A stretch of DNA of 13,338 nucleotides from Acidobacteriota bacterium (GCA_003224635.1 QHZK01000008.1:1-13338); one strand, 5' to 3'; counted from the first letter of the stretch, positions 1 to 7,380 are shown. Notes: generated from the sequence alone by a model not told the origin. Program-made: numbers and translations.

Positions 1-66
1 TTCGATTTCTCCCGTCATGCTCCTAAGTCACAACCTTTCAGGGAATTACAGCAGGGCTCCTCTAAT

Positions 67-94
67 ATTCTACCGTGTTTTCTGCGCCTGTCAA
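67..94 (-). promoter_or_regulatory. Leftward sigma70-type promoter for a gene beyond the left edge
   Basis: On the minus strand a perfect -35 TTGACA (94-89) is followed after 16 bases by TAGAAT (72-67). It would drive a gene leaving the window on the left. A minus-strand ATG lies at 18-16, and a GGGAG stretch just after it could instead be the ribosome site for a start outside the window, so I do not call that CDS. The promoter is back to back with the aldehyde dehydrogenase promoter. Confidence 0.6.
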
Positions 95-111
95 GAATCG
101 CAGTCCCGTGC

Positions 112-140
112 TTCGCTCGGAGTAGACCTTTTGCTATAAT
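112..140 (+). promoter_or_regulatory. Extended -10 promoter of the aldehyde dehydrogenase gene
   Basis: A perfect TATAAT (135-140) is preceded by TGC, giving the extended -10 form TGnTATAAT. The element 17 bases upstream (112-117, TTCGCT) matches TTGACA poorly, as is usual when an extended -10 compensates. Transcription would begin near 147 and leave an untranslated leader of about 125 bases. Confidence 0.6.
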
Positions 141-216
141 TATGGGCTGAAGCGGGAGGCGGGGTGATGTGTCATTCATTCAAAAGTCTCCGCAGCAAAC
201 GCGTTGCCTGACTAAC

Positions 217-237
217 AGGCGACCCTTCGGTTCGCCT
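217..237 (+). other. Small hairpin in the leader of the aldehyde dehydrogenase mRNA
   Basis: AGGCGA (217-222) pairs with TCGCCT (232-237); CC/GG pairs continue the stem after one mismatch. It ends about 20 bases before the ribosome site AGGAGG (258-263). It could affect translation or stability, but nothing shows a ligand-binding fold. Confidence 0.35.
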
Positions 238-271
238 CCGACATCGACTGCCCATCCAGGAGGACTTACTT

Positions 272-1765
272 ATGGCCCCGCCCAAGGTCTACAAGAACTT
301 CATCGACGGTGAGTGGGTTGAATCGACCAGCGGGAACACGTTTGATGACATCAACCCGGCCAACCGTCACGAGCTCGTCGGCATGTTCCAAAAGTCGAAC
401 GCCCGGGATGTTGAGATGGCGGTCGCGGCGGCGAAGGAGGCTTACAAAGCGTGGCGGCTGGTCCCGGCGCCCAAGCGCGGCGAAATCCTCTTTCGCGCGG
501 CGCGCCTTCTGCTCGAGAGCAAGGAAACGCTGGCCGAGCAGATGACGCGCGAAATGGGCAAGGTGCTGGAAGAGACGCGCGGCGACGTGCAGGAAGCCAT
601 CGACATGACCTTCTACATGGCGGGCGAGGGCCGGCGGCAGTTCGGCCAGACGACGCCTTCAGAGCTCCAGAACAAGTTCTGCATGAGCGTGCGCAGCCCG
701 ATCGGCGTCGCCGCGCTGATCACGCCGTGGAATTTCCCCATGGCCATCCCCTCGTGGAAGACCATGCCGGCGCTCATCTGCGGCAACACGGTGGTGCTCA
801 AGCCCGCCCAGGACACGCCGCTTTCGACCTACAACCTGGTGCAGATTTTGGAGGAAGCGGGCGTCCCGCGCGGCGTGGTGAACCTCGTGACGGGGACCGG
901 GTCCGAGGTCGGCGCGCCGCTGCTGCGCCAGGCAGACGTGCGCCTGGTCTCCTTCACCGGCTCGACCGAAGTCGGCCAGGAGGTCTCAAAGGTGTGCGCG
1001 GCGTCTTTCAAGCACACCTGCCTCGAGATGGGCGGCAAGAACGTCATCCTGGTGATGGACGACGCCAAGCTCGACCTGGCGGTGGACGGCGCCGTCTGGG
1101 GCGGCTTTGGGACCACCGGACAGCGCTGCACCGCGGCAAGCCGCGTGGTGGTTGACAGGAAGGTCTACCGGGAATTCACGGAGCGGTTTGTGGAGCGCGC
1201 CCGCCGCCTCAAGGCCGGCAACGGACTCGACCCCGAGGTCCAGATGGGGCCGCTCATCAACGAGGCGCAGTTGAGCGCCGTCGAGAAATACGTCGAGATC
1301 GGCAAGAACGAAGGCGCGAAACTCCTGTGCGGCGGACAACGGCTCACCGGCGACGGATACGACTGCGGCGCCTTCTACGCTCCCACCGTCTTCGGCGATT
1401 GCGACCCCAAGATGCGCGTCGCGCAGGAGGAAATCTTCGGGCCGGTCGTTTCCGTCATCCCTTGCGACGGTCTGGATGAGGCGATCGACATTGGCAACGG
1501 AGTGGTGTACGGCCTTTCCTCGTCGATCTACACCCAGGATGTCAACAAAGCGTTCAAGGCGATGCGGGAAATGGAAACGGGTATTTTCTACGTCAACGCT
1601 TCCACCATCGGCGCCGAGACCCACCTGCCCTTCGGCGGCACCAAGCAGACCGGCAACGGCCACCGCGAAGCGGCCACGGCGGCGCTCGATTTCTATTCCG
1701 AGTGGAAGTCGATCTACGTGGATTACAGTGGGAAGTTGCAGCGCGCCCAGATCGACAATGCGTAG
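272..1765 (+). CDS. NAD(P)-dependent aldehyde dehydrogenase, semialdehyde-type
   Basis: Oxidises an aldehyde to the carboxylate with NAD(P)+ in the cytoplasm. The 497 residues match the usual length of the ALDH superfamily. Visible landmarks: TPWNFP with the oxyanion Asn154, the cofactor-binding Lys177 in LKPA, the FTGS turn of the nucleotide fold (228-231), the general base Glu252 in LEMGGK, the catalytic Cys286 in GQRCTAAS, and EEIFGP (386-391). All key residues are present, so it should be active. The C-terminal pattern (HLPFGGTKQTGNGHRE, then YVDYSGK) resembles ketoglutarate-semialdehyde or aminoadipate-semialdehyde dehydrogenases; that substrate guess is weak. The start is well set: AGGAGG at 258-263, eight bases before ATG. 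It stands alone with its own promoter and no pathway partner nearby. Confidence 0.95.
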   Translation: MAPPKVYKNFIDGEWVESTSGNTFDDINPANRHELVGMFQKSNARDVEMAVAAAKEAYKAWRLVPAPKRGEILFRAARLLLESKETLAEQMTREMGKVLEETRGDVQEAIDMTFYMAGEGRRQFGQTTPSELQNKFCMSVRSPIGVAALITPWNFPMAIPSWKTMPALICGNTVVLKPAQDTPLSTYNLVQILEEAGVPRGVVNLVTGTGSEVGAPLLRQADVRLVSFTGSTEVGQEVSKVCAASFKHTCLEMGGKNVILVMDDAKLDLAVDGAVWGGFGTTGQRCTAASRVVVDRKVYREFTERFVERARRLKAGNGLDPEVQMGPLINEAQLSAVEKYVEIGKNEGAKLLCGGQRLTGDGYDCGAFYAPTVFGDCDPKMRVAQEEIFGPVVSVIPCDGLDEAIDIGNGVVYGLSSSIYTQDVNKAFKAMREMETGIFYVNASTIGAETHLPFGGTKQTGNGHREAATAALDFYSEWKSIYVDYSGKLQRAQIDNA

Positions 1766-1778
1766 CGAGTTTTCGAGA

Positions 1779-1796
1779 GGGCTACCTCGCTAGCCC
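1779..1796 (+). terminator. Possible terminator hairpin after the aldehyde dehydrogenase gene
   Basis: GGGCTA (1779-1784) pairs with TAGCCC (1791-1796) around a six-base loop, 13 bases after the stop codon. No T run follows, so it is at best a weak or factor-assisted terminator, or another small intergenic palindrome. Confidence 0.3.
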
Positions 1797-1822
1797 AGCA
1801 TCTCGTGGGGAAACTGTTGCGA

Positions 1823-1856
1823 TGTCATTCTGAGCGAAGCGAAGAATCTCGCTCTG
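1823..1856 (+). repeat. Left arm of the GIY-YIG cassette (short form of the repeat)
   Basis: Begins TGTCATTCTGAG and continues through a short GCGAAG linker into CGAAGAATCTCGCTCTG. It ends 29 bases past the 3' end of the GIY-YIG gene. The same short form, reversed, is the right arm of the nuoE-nuoF hairpin at 11170-11195. Confidence 0.85.
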
Positions 1857-1885
1857 AATTGTTTCACTTCGTCCCAAACAGGCGG

Positions 1886-2185
1886 CTAGCGGGTCACCTT
1901 CCCGTACCAACCGTCACTAAGGTCCTTCCAGTCGCGGTTAGCAGATTCGATTAAAGCAACCTTCCTGGCGCGTAGCCACCCCTTAATCTCGGTCTCGCGA
2001 TTGATGGCGGCCCGCACGTCGCCAAACGTTTCGTAGTAAACCAGCCGGTTGATCTGGTAACGCGAGGTGAAACCGGGTACGAGCTTGCGTCGATGCTGGA
2101 GAGCTCTGCGTTCCAAGTTGTTGGTCACGCCTGCGTACAAGGTGCAGGACTTGTTGGCCATGATGTACACGTAATACGTTTTCAT
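1886..2185 (-). CDS. Small GIY-YIG domain endonuclease-like protein
   Basis: A 99-residue protein that is essentially a single GIY-YIG nuclease domain. The first strand carries Val-Tyr-Ile (6-8) and the second Tyr-Ala-Gly (17-19), the usual variants of GIY and YIG. Arg26 in NLERR, His31, and Glu64 in the conserved RETEIKGW segment are the expected catalytic residues, so the active site looks intact. The C-terminal WKDLS is typical of the stand-alone UPF0213/YhbQ-like group. Members of this group are often annotated as endonucleases, but their cellular substrate is not established. It is monocistronic, on the opposite strand to the gene before it, and lies inside an inverted repeat, the notable part of its context. 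The ribosome site is weak (GGGAAG about 10 bases before ATG). Confidence 0.9.
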   Translation of the reverse strand: MKTYYVYIMANKSCTLYAGVTNNLERRALQHRRKLVPGFTSRYQINRLVYYETFGDVRAAINRETEIKGWLRARKVALIESANRDWKDLSDGWYGKVTR

Positions 2186-2262
2186 GAGCCAGGTCTTCCC
2201 GTGCTCACGCTTACCAATCGCCGCGAGTTCGCAAATGGCCTTCGGCTTCGCCTGGCCAAATC

Positions 2263-2304
2263 CAGAGCGAGATTCTTCGTCGCCTGCGGCTCCTCAGAAT
2301 GACA
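2263..2304 (-). repeat. Right arm of the GIY-YIG cassette (long form of the repeat)
   Basis: The reverse complement reads TGTCATTCTGAG, a GAGCCGCAGGCGA insertion, then CGAAGAATCTCGCTCTG. This long form matches the left arm of the nuoE-nuoF hairpin (11105-11140), which has GAGCCGAAGGCGA at the same place. It lies 77 bases upstream of the GIY-YIG start. Confidence 0.85.
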
Positions 2305-2409
2305 GCTCCTCCTGGGCTCAAGAGATCGCAGGCGCTCAACGGCCTGCGTCTGCGCCAGCCGGCGTGGATGCTCGTTGCAGTTACAAAGTATCCTCTGGTT
2401 GTAGGTAGC

Positions 2410-3150
2410 CTATTTTCCGTGGCAGAAAGGCTCTAAGGGGATCTCGCGACAAGCCTGCCGAATTGCTTCCTTGGTAGTCTCACGCTCCAAGTAATTCGCT
2501 GTCGCTTCCGTCTCGCCGGTTCCAGTAACTTCGACGAACGAAGCTTCATTCTTCAAGAATTCAGGCAAACGCGGTGCGAAAGCGGCAACTTCACTTTGAA
2601 ACTCGGCATCGACAACGAGAATCCGGTATTCACCTGGCGGCACGTAGCCAAACGTAGTTTGCGGTCCACTCAACCGATTGTAATAACACGACTCGCGAAG
2701 CGTCAGATGAGTGTCTGCCGGCGCCAACAGTGCGACGACGTCGCGGTGTCCGCTGGGGAAAGCCTGCACCTTAACGGAAACGTCGCCCGACTTCATGCTG
2801 ACGACAAGTCGAAGAGGAGCCTCGCTGCCCGAACTCAGTTCGAATCCCTCAGGAGCAAGCTCATTCGGTCCTTGAGCAAAGGCCTGGATGCGGCCCGGCA
2901 TTGGGTACGTTAATGAATAACGTCCCGGCCGGACTTTGTTGAGAACAAACCTCCCGTCCCGATCCGGCTGAGCCCAGATTTCAAAACCCCCTCCGAGCGG
3001 GTGAAGGCAGAAAGGGGCTGCTTCCACGGGGGTTGCGGCCGGTGGTCGATCCACGAGTTCTACGACCCCCTGAAGCTCGAAGACCGAATCGGTCTGCCCC
3101 GCCAGCGGTAGGCATCCGATAAACAACACTGCTGAACACAGAATCTTCAT
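2410..3150 (-). CDS. Secreted protein with carboxypeptidase-regulatory-like folds, function unknown
   Basis: A 246-residue exported protein. The N-terminus is Lys followed by a hydrophobic stretch (3-17), consistent with a signal peptide cut near LAGQ (16-19). Cys13 in FIGC is a poor lipobox, so a lipoprotein is less likely. Two segments have the signature of carboxypeptidase regulatory-like beta-sandwich domains: DGRFVLNKVRPGRYSLT (65-81) and FGYVPPGEYRILVVD (167-181). The second is followed by PEFLKNEASFVEV, as at the C-terminus of many larger acidobacterial surface proteins. No catalytic motif is visible; a binding or structural role at the cell surface is a guess. Start: ATG preceded by AAAGGA nine bases upstream. 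It follows the peptidoglycan-binding gene by 61 bases on the same strand and may be cotranscribed with it. Confidence 0.75.
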   Translation of the reverse strand: MKILCSAVLFIGCLPLAGQTDSVFELQGVVELVDRPPAATPVEAAPFCLHPLGGGFEIWAQPDRDGRFVLNKVRPGRYSLTYPMPGRIQAFAQGPNELAPEGFELSSGSEAPLRLVVSMKSGDVSVKVQAFPSGHRDVVALLAPADTHLTLRESCYYNRLSGPQTTFGYVPPGEYRILVVDAEFQSEVAAFAPRLPEFLKNEASFVEVTGTGETEATANYLERETTKEAIRQACREIPLEPFCHGK

Positions 3151-3211
3151 TGGCGAAGTTCCTTTGAATACCTCACGCTGGCTGCACTAGGCCGAAGGTT
3201 GCCAGCGCCTC

Positions 3212-3745
3212 TTACTGCTGCGGAGCCTGAACCGTGGAGTCCGCTCTTTGAGGAGGATTGATTTGAACTGAGGTCGCGGCCAGTTCTTCGGGCAAGGGAT
3301 GGGGTCCCAAGCCGAGTTTCATGATGGACTTTGCGTCCGGCAAGCCAGTCGCGCCGAAGCCGTTGGCGGTCTGATAGTGGCGCATCGCGTCGCGCGTCCG
3401 ATCATCCCAGCGTCCGGTGGGCTCGCCCTGATAGTAGCCGGCGTGGGACAAGGCGCCCTGGATCTCTCCCACGCGCCCCGAGCCCAGGCGTACTTTCGTC
3501 CAGGAGGGCTGACGGCGGGCGGACGTTTTCCGGCGGCTGTGCCTGCTGCGGGATGGACTTAGCGACTGCCGGTGATGTGAGGTTGTTCCTGTGGTTTCAT
3601 GGGCCGCCGGCCGTTGACCTTGGAGGCTCAACGCGGATGCCGACGGGCGCTTGGCTCGCGCCGAGAGTTGCCCGGGCAGGAGACTGACTCCCGTCACTAG
3701 AATTGCCAGCGAAAACCCAAATTTCCGTGTGTTGAATTTCACCAT
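3212..3745 (-). CDS. Secreted peptidoglycan-binding domain protein
   Basis: A 177-residue protein with a basic N-terminus and hydrophobic segment (8-24), consistent with a signal peptide ending near LSAR. A Ser/Arg/His-rich, probably unstructured linker (about 30-85) leads to one peptidoglycan-binding domain of the PG_binding_1 type (about 90-146). It shows the usual pattern: IQGALSHAGYY, then GRWDDRTRDAMRHYQ, then ATGLPDAKSIMKLGL. There is no hydrolase domain, so it probably anchors to or senses the cell wall. The C-terminus is Pro/Gln-rich. The start lacks a good ribosome site; the second codon is GTG and could serve instead. It is downstream of htrA, but a 222-base gap with hairpins separates them. 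Confidence 0.8.
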   Translation of the reverse strand: MVKFNTRKFGFSLAILVTGVSLLPGQLSARAKRPSASALSLQGQRPAAHETTGTTSHHRQSLSPSRSRHSRRKTSARRQPSWTKVRLGSGRVGEIQGALSHAGYYQGEPTGRWDDRTRDAMRHYQTANGFGATGLPDAKSIMKLGLGPHPLPEELAATSVQINPPQRADSTVQAPQQ

Positions 3746-3810
3746 TTTTAAACCGGCGAAGCCGCCCGCTCGCTCGCGCGGATCAAGCTTCCGCCGCCCC
3801 CTATCTTTGT

Positions 3811-3863
3811 CTTGAATTTGCGATCTCTTGTATCTGCAATATCTGCGATCTTGAATTTACGAT
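3811..3863. repeat. Short direct repeat upstream of the peptidoglycan-binding gene
   Basis: CTTGAATTTGCGAT (3811-3824) recurs as CTTGAATTTACGAT (3850-3863), 13 of 14 bases alike, in an AT-rich stretch unlike the flanking genes. No function is evident. Confidence 0.5.
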
Positions 3864-3870
3864 TTCGGCC

Positions 3871-3965
3871 GTAGCGGCGGTCTGTGACCGCCGTATTTTC
3901 GGTGCTCCCCTCCAGGGCAGGCCTCGAACGCCGCTACAACTCGGCGGTCATAGAGCGCCGCTACA
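3871..3965. repeat. GTAGCGGCG palindromic repeat block at the 3' end of htrA
   Basis: A perfect eight-base stem, CGGCGGTC (3875-3882) and GACCGCCG (3886-3893), closes on TGT. Its outer GTAGCGGCG (3871-3879) can also pair with CGCCGCTAC at 3929-3937 or 3956-3964. The block ends three bases from the htrA stop codon and may act as its terminator or stabilise its mRNA end. The same family lies upstream of htrA at 5671-5718. Confidence 0.75.
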
Positions 3966-3967
3966 GC

Positions 3968-5527
3968 TCAGGGCAGCCGGTCAGCAAGAAAGAGCGTTGT
4001 GTACGTCCCTTCGTTCTGACGCGCCACAAGCAAGACCACGTCCATTCCGGACTTCAACTGCGCCTGCAGGCGTTCGAATTCGTCCACCGACGTTACCGCC
4101 TGGCGATTGATGCTCAACACCAGATCGCCCGCCTCAACGCCGAGTTCTTCGGCGAAGCTATCGGGCTTGACCTCAGTCACTCGGACACCTTGGGGGCTCG
4201 CCAAGTGCAATTTGGCGGCGAGCGTTTCCGCCTGATCGTGCGTAAGGCTGCGCACGGTCACGCCCAGCGCTCCGCCGCCGCTCGACTCGCCCGATCGCGG
4301 CCCGCCGGACTCATTCTGCGCGACGCGCGTCTCGCCGACGATCTTGTTGCGGTCGCCCACTTCCACGGCGGCCGACATGCGCTTGCGGTCCCGAAGGAAA
4401 TCGACGTTAAGCTTTTTCCCGACCTCGCTGTCCGAGACCACCGAGACAAGCTGATCGCCGCCGGAGACGGGCTTCCCGTCCACGGCGATAATAACGTCAC
4501 CGATTTTCAGGCCCGCGCGTTCGGCGGGGCTGCCCGGCTCGACGCTGTTGACGACCACTCCGTGCTCGGCCCCAAAACTGCGCAGCAGCGCGGGGTTAGT
4601 CTGATTCAGGAACTGGACGCCGATGGCGCCCCGGCGCACGGCGCCGGTCGAGATGATCGAGTTGTAGACCTTGCGCGCCGTATTCGACGGCATCGCGAAA
4701 CCTACTCCGTCGGAGGTGCCACGCCGGGTCGCGATCGCCGTGTTGATGCCGATCACTTGCCCGGCCAGGTTGACCAGCGGCCCGCCGCTGTTGCCCGGAT
4801 TGATGGCTGCGTCGGTCTGCAGGAAGCGCTTGAACTGGCTTTTCTGACCGCCCTCGATATCGCGCATCTTGGCGCTGATAATCCCGGCCGTCACCGTGGA
4901 TTCGAGGCCGAACGGGCTGCCTACCGCCAGCACCCAGTCACCCACGCGCATGGCGTCGGAATCTCCGAGCTGGGCGGCGGCGAGGGCCCTGCCCGCGTCG
5001 ACTTTGATCACGGCCAGGTCGGTCTGCTTATCGGCGCCCACGAGCTTGGCGACGTAGCCCCTCGGGTTTTCATCCCCATAGACGAACACGCGAATACGGT
5101 CCACTGCCTTGTCTTCGCTGTCGCGCATCACGACGTGATAGTTGGTGAGGACGTAGCCGCTCTTGTCCAGGATCACACCCGAGCCCAGGCTCTGCTGCCG
5201 CAAATCTCCCTGCGGTCCCTCGGGACGGAACAGGCGATCGAAGAAATCGTCGAACGGCGCCTCGTCAGGCGAGCTGAACTTCTTTCGGCTGACGCTCACC
5301 ATGGATTCGGTGTTGATGTTGACCACTGCGGGTTCGACGGCTTCGGCAACCTTGGCGAAGGAGCTTGACAGCTCCACCGGCGATGGTGGAGGAAGAGGCC
5401 TGGCATCGGGAGCGCCGCCAAACGGACGGGCTGCTCGCACTCCTCTGGAGACAATGGTTCCGATGGCGATTCCCACACCCAGCGTGACTACAACCGCCAA
5501 CGCTGCCAAGTACCGACGTGCGCCCAT
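3968..5527 (-). CDS. DegP/HtrA-type serine protease, membrane-anchored, two PDZ domains
   Basis: An envelope quality-control protease and probable chaperone. Of its 519 residues, 6-27 form a signal-anchor or signal peptide. A proline-rich linker (36-51) leads to a trypsin-like domain (about 57-295), with His131 in TNYHVV, Asp170 in KQTDLAVIKVD and Ser247 in NPGNSGGPL, so the catalytic triad is complete. PDZ1 spans about 300-392 (AIGVQF, then GLKIGDVIIAVDGKPV). After a Gly/Ser-rich linker, PDZ2 spans about 419-505 (ALGVTVR, then GVEAGDLVLSINRQAV). Length and order match the Do/DegP family. I leave the symbol open because degP, degQ and mucD cannot be separated here. Start: ATG with GAGG six bases upstream. 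Hairpins of one repeat family flank the gene on both sides. Confidence 0.95.
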   Translation of the reverse strand: MGARRYLAALAVVVTLGVGIAIGTIVSRGVRAARPFGGAPDARPLPPPSPVELSSSFAKVAEAVEPAVVNINTESMVSVSRKKFSSPDEAPFDDFFDRLFRPEGPQGDLRQQSLGSGVILDKSGYVLTNYHVVMRDSEDKAVDRIRVFVYGDENPRGYVAKLVGADKQTDLAVIKVDAGRALAAAQLGDSDAMRVGDWVLAVGSPFGLESTVTAGIISAKMRDIEGGQKSQFKRFLQTDAAINPGNSGGPLVNLAGQVIGINTAIATRRGTSDGVGFAMPSNTARKVYNSIISTGAVRRGAIGVQFLNQTNPALLRSFGAEHGVVVNSVEPGSPAERAGLKIGDVIIAVDGKPVSGGDQLVSVVSDSEVGKKLNVDFLRDRKRMSAAVEVGDRNKIVGETRVAQNESGGPRSGESSGGGALGVTVRSLTHDQAETLAAKLHLASPQGVRVTEVKPDSFAEELGVEAGDLVLSINRQAVTSVDEFERLQAQLKSGMDVVLLVARQNEGTYTTLFLADRLP

Positions 5528-5581
5528 TTTTAGCCTCGCTCGGGATTCTGCATTCTGTTATCCCGATGATGATACGGCCTA

Positions 5582-5587
5582 ATTATA
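5582..5587 (-). promoter_or_regulatory. Possible -10 element of the htrA promoter
   Basis: A perfect TATAAT on the minus strand, 55 bases before the htrA start. The hexamer 17 bases upstream does not resemble TTGACA. Either an alternative sigma factor or an activator is needed, or the match is chance in an AT-rich stretch. Confidence 0.35.
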
Positions 5588-5616
5588 CAACAAATTTGAA
5601 TAACGCGAGCCACCCG

Positions 5617-5657
5617 AAACGATAGGTAGTGTCACAGTACCAAACGATAGGTTAGTG
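5617..5657. repeat. Short direct repeat AAACGATAGGT(T)AGTG
   Basis: AAACGATAGGTAGTG (5617-5631) is repeated as AAACGATAGGTTAGTG (5642-5657), differing by one inserted T. It lies upstream of the htrA promoter candidate. It could be a paired protein-binding site or debris of an old insertion; nothing decides. Confidence 0.5.
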
Positions 5658-5670
5658 GGGCCAATTCGCT

Positions 5671-5718
5671 GTAACGGCGCTCTATGAGCGCCGTCTGGCG
5701 GTCGTAGACCGCCGCTAC
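5671..5718. repeat. Double-hairpin palindromic repeat upstream of htrA
   Basis: Two hairpins in tandem: ACGGCGCTC/GAGCGCCGT (5674-5682 and 5686-5694, loop TAT) and GGCGGTC/GACCGCC (5697-5703 and 5707-5713, loop GTA). Outer GTAACGGCG pairs with CGCCGCTAC (5710-5718) with one mismatch, so the whole unit can fold as a three-way, cruciform-like structure. It shares core sequence with 3871-3965. Confidence 0.8.
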
Positions 5719-6039
5719 AAAGACTATGCCGCCCTAAGCTCGATCCTACCCATTAACCTCGTCGCCCGTAAAGCAACTCAGCGAGATCGTAGACAGCGGC
5801 GGCGATCCGTTGTTGCCAAGTTGAGACAGTTTTCCGGGACTTTCGCCCGCCTTCGCAGACTTCAAATAGGAGTTGCTGTGGCCACGCTTGTTCGGTCCCA
5901 AGACCACGCCCCCCGCGAAATCACAGGGTGCGGCTGCGCTCACCCGCCGATGTTGGTCGGTCCGAGGGGAATTGCCTTGCTAAGCGCAGCATGACAGCCA
6001 CCAAGTGATGAGCACCTTATATGCCAAACAGAAAAGTTC

Positions 6040-6124
6040 TTCAGTTTGTCAGTTTATCAGTTCTCAGCTCTCTGCCTTCGGTCCTGACTGCGAGCCTCAA
6101 AGGCTGGACGACTGAAAGACTGAA
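6040..6124. repeat. Imperfect inverted repeat with TCAGT units
   Basis: TTCAGTTTGTCAGT (6040-6053) is complementary at 12 of 14 positions to ACTGAAAGACTGAA (6111-6124). Each arm contains two TCAGT units spaced eight bases apart. It looks like another small palindromic family. Confidence 0.5.
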
Positions 6125-6332
6125 AGATTGGCTTCGTTTTTCCGCCTCTTTTAAGTTAAGTTGTTAATTCTAAAAAACCTAGCGGCTTCGTTCCCCGAAA
6201 AAATTCCTCCTTTTTCAGACTTTTGATCGAGGATCGAGGCCAAGCCGTGATATTCCGAAGTTCACCCTACCACATCGCCACGAGGTAGGTGAGACGGATG
6301 GGACGGGCGGGACAAATTATCTTTGGGTAGCC

Positions 6333-6358
6333 CAGACTTCCTGCTTTTTGGAAGTCTG
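6333..6358. terminator. Hairpin downstream of the transporter gene, possible terminator
   Basis: CAGACTTCC (6333-6341) pairs perfectly with GGAAGTCTG (6350-6358) around an eight-base T-rich loop. It is about 105 bases past the stop of the minus-strand transporter gene. Neither side has a clear T run directly after the stem, so it may be a repeat rather than a true terminator. Confidence 0.4.
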
Positions 6359-6463
6359 CGGCTTTTCCAATGGGAGAACCGCACACCTGCAAGAACACAG
6401 CAGGTCTGCGCTACCTGGGAATGGCGAGACGCTGGCGCTCAGGTGCAGAGTTTCATCCAATAT

Positions 6464-7333
6464 TCACCCCTCAACCGGCGAAGGCGCGCCCCCGCCCAAC
6501 GCCTCCGATACAGCCATCCCCCCTAGAATCAACAGGGAACCCAACACGACCTTGCCGCCCAGCCGCTCCCCCAGGACTAACCGGGAAGTGGCGGCCGCGA
6601 AAACGGGTTCAAAGGCGAAGATGAGCGCGGTGTGGGCCGCCGGAGTGTATCGTTGCGCCCAGTTCTGCACCGAGAAGGCGAATCCAGTCGCCAGCACGGC
6701 GGTGACCAGCACGGCTACAACCAGGCCGGTCGTCCAGTGCAGTGTCCGGTCGCGGTCGAACGGAAGGGCGACCGTGGCCAGCACGCCGACGACAAGAATC
6801 TGGACGGGGACAAGATTGAGGAAGGAGTAGCTTTCGGCGTAGTGGCCCACGAGCACGATGTGCACGGCAAAGGAGATGGCTCCCGCGAGCGTCAGCAGGT
6901 CGCCACGGTTCACGCCCGCAAAGCCCGCCGGCAGGACCAGGAAGTAAATCCCTGCCAGGCCGAGGATCGCGCCGGCAACGCTCGCGCCGCGCAGCCGGAC
7001 GCCGTAGAGCATCAGGATCACCGGCACCAGAATCACGCTGAACCCGGTGATAAACGCCGACTTCGAGGGACTGGTGTACAGCAGGCCCCAAGTCTGGAAG
7101 ACGTAGCCCCCAAAGAGGAACACGCCGAGGACCAGCGAGGGGACACAGGCCCTGGGATCAACCCGCCCGCGCGCCAGCACCCACAAAAGCAGCAGCCCGG
7201 CCAAAGTGAACCGCAGGGACATGAACGGGAGCGGCGACGCGTCCTCGAGTGCGCCCTTCACGATGACGAACGTGGAACCCCAGATGAATGTGGTGAGCAA
7301 CAATAGAAGCTCGGCAAGCGTTCGTTTGCTCAA
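6464..7333 (-). CDS. EamA-family (DMT superfamily) membrane transporter
   Basis: A 289-residue inner-membrane protein predicted to cross the membrane about ten times in two EamA repeats, the normal size for drug/metabolite transporters. The first repeat starts with FIWGSTFVIVK (16-26) and contains TSPSKSAFITGFSVILVPV. The second contains WAQRYTPAAHTALIFAFEP (225-243) and LVLGERL before the last helix. These are hallmark segments of the family. Substrates of this group (amino acids, metabolites, drugs) cannot be read from sequence. The start codon is TTG: an in-frame TGA lies nine bases upstream and no internal ATG fits the first helix. A GGAG sits about ten bases before it. The gene is monocistronic as seen here, and a hairpin repeat lies just upstream. 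Confidence 0.92.
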   Translation of the reverse strand: MSKRTLAELLLLLTTFIWGSTFVIVKGALEDASPLPFMSLRFTLAGLLLLWVLARGRVDPRACVPSLVLGVFLFGGYVFQTWGLLYTSPSKSAFITGFSVILVPVILMLYGVRLRGASVAGAILGLAGIYFLVLPAGFAGVNRGDLLTLAGAISFAVHIVLVGHYAESYSFLNLVPVQILVVGVLATVALPFDRDRTLHWTTGLVVAVLVTAVLATGFAFSVQNWAQRYTPAAHTALIFAFEPVFAAATSRLVLGERLGGKVVLGSLLILGGMAVSEALGGGAPSPVEG

Positions 7334-7380
7334 GTCGATTCAGCTCCAGATCTCGGGCCATTTCGAGACGCGAGTAAGCG

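Larger units (their letters stand above)
1823..2304. mobile_element. Inverted-repeat-bounded cassette carrying a GIY-YIG gene
   Basis: Two long inverted arms enclose the GIY-YIG gene. The left arm (1823-1856) and right arm (2263-2304) share an outer 12-base stem, TGTCATTCTGAG, and an inner perfect 17-base stem, CGAAGAATCTCGCTCTG. Between the two stems the left arm has 5 bases and the right arm 13. The same repeat family occurs without a gene at 11105-11195. I see no target-site duplication at the outer ends. Calling it mobile is an inference from the architecture and the second copy; no excision or transposition is shown. Confidence 0.5.
5719..6463. other. Long intergenic region without a convincing gene
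   Basis: About 745 bases between the htrA upstream repeat and the transporter 3' end. A 65-codon GTG-started frame on the minus strand (5746-5943) has no recognisable motif or good ribosome site and I do not call it. The region holds an imperfect inverted repeat (6040-6124) and a strong hairpin (6333-6358), both listed separately. The rest shows nothing I can name; it may contain decayed genes or repeats. Confidence 0.6.

Noticed and set aside
1..18. Possible start of a leftward gene at the window edge (ATG at 18-16)
   Set aside because: A strong promoter supports a leftward gene, but GGAG is only one base from this ATG and a better-spaced start may lie outside the window.
3884..5368. Open frame of 494 codons on the plus strand
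   Set aside because: It is antisense to the htrA gene, whose triad and PDZ domains are unmistakable. The frame stays open because of GC-rich third positions and its translation has no family features.
5746..5943. GTG-started 65-codon frame on the minus strand
   Set aside because: No convincing ribosome site, no known motif, Ser/Gly-rich composition and no context; I cannot separate it from chance.
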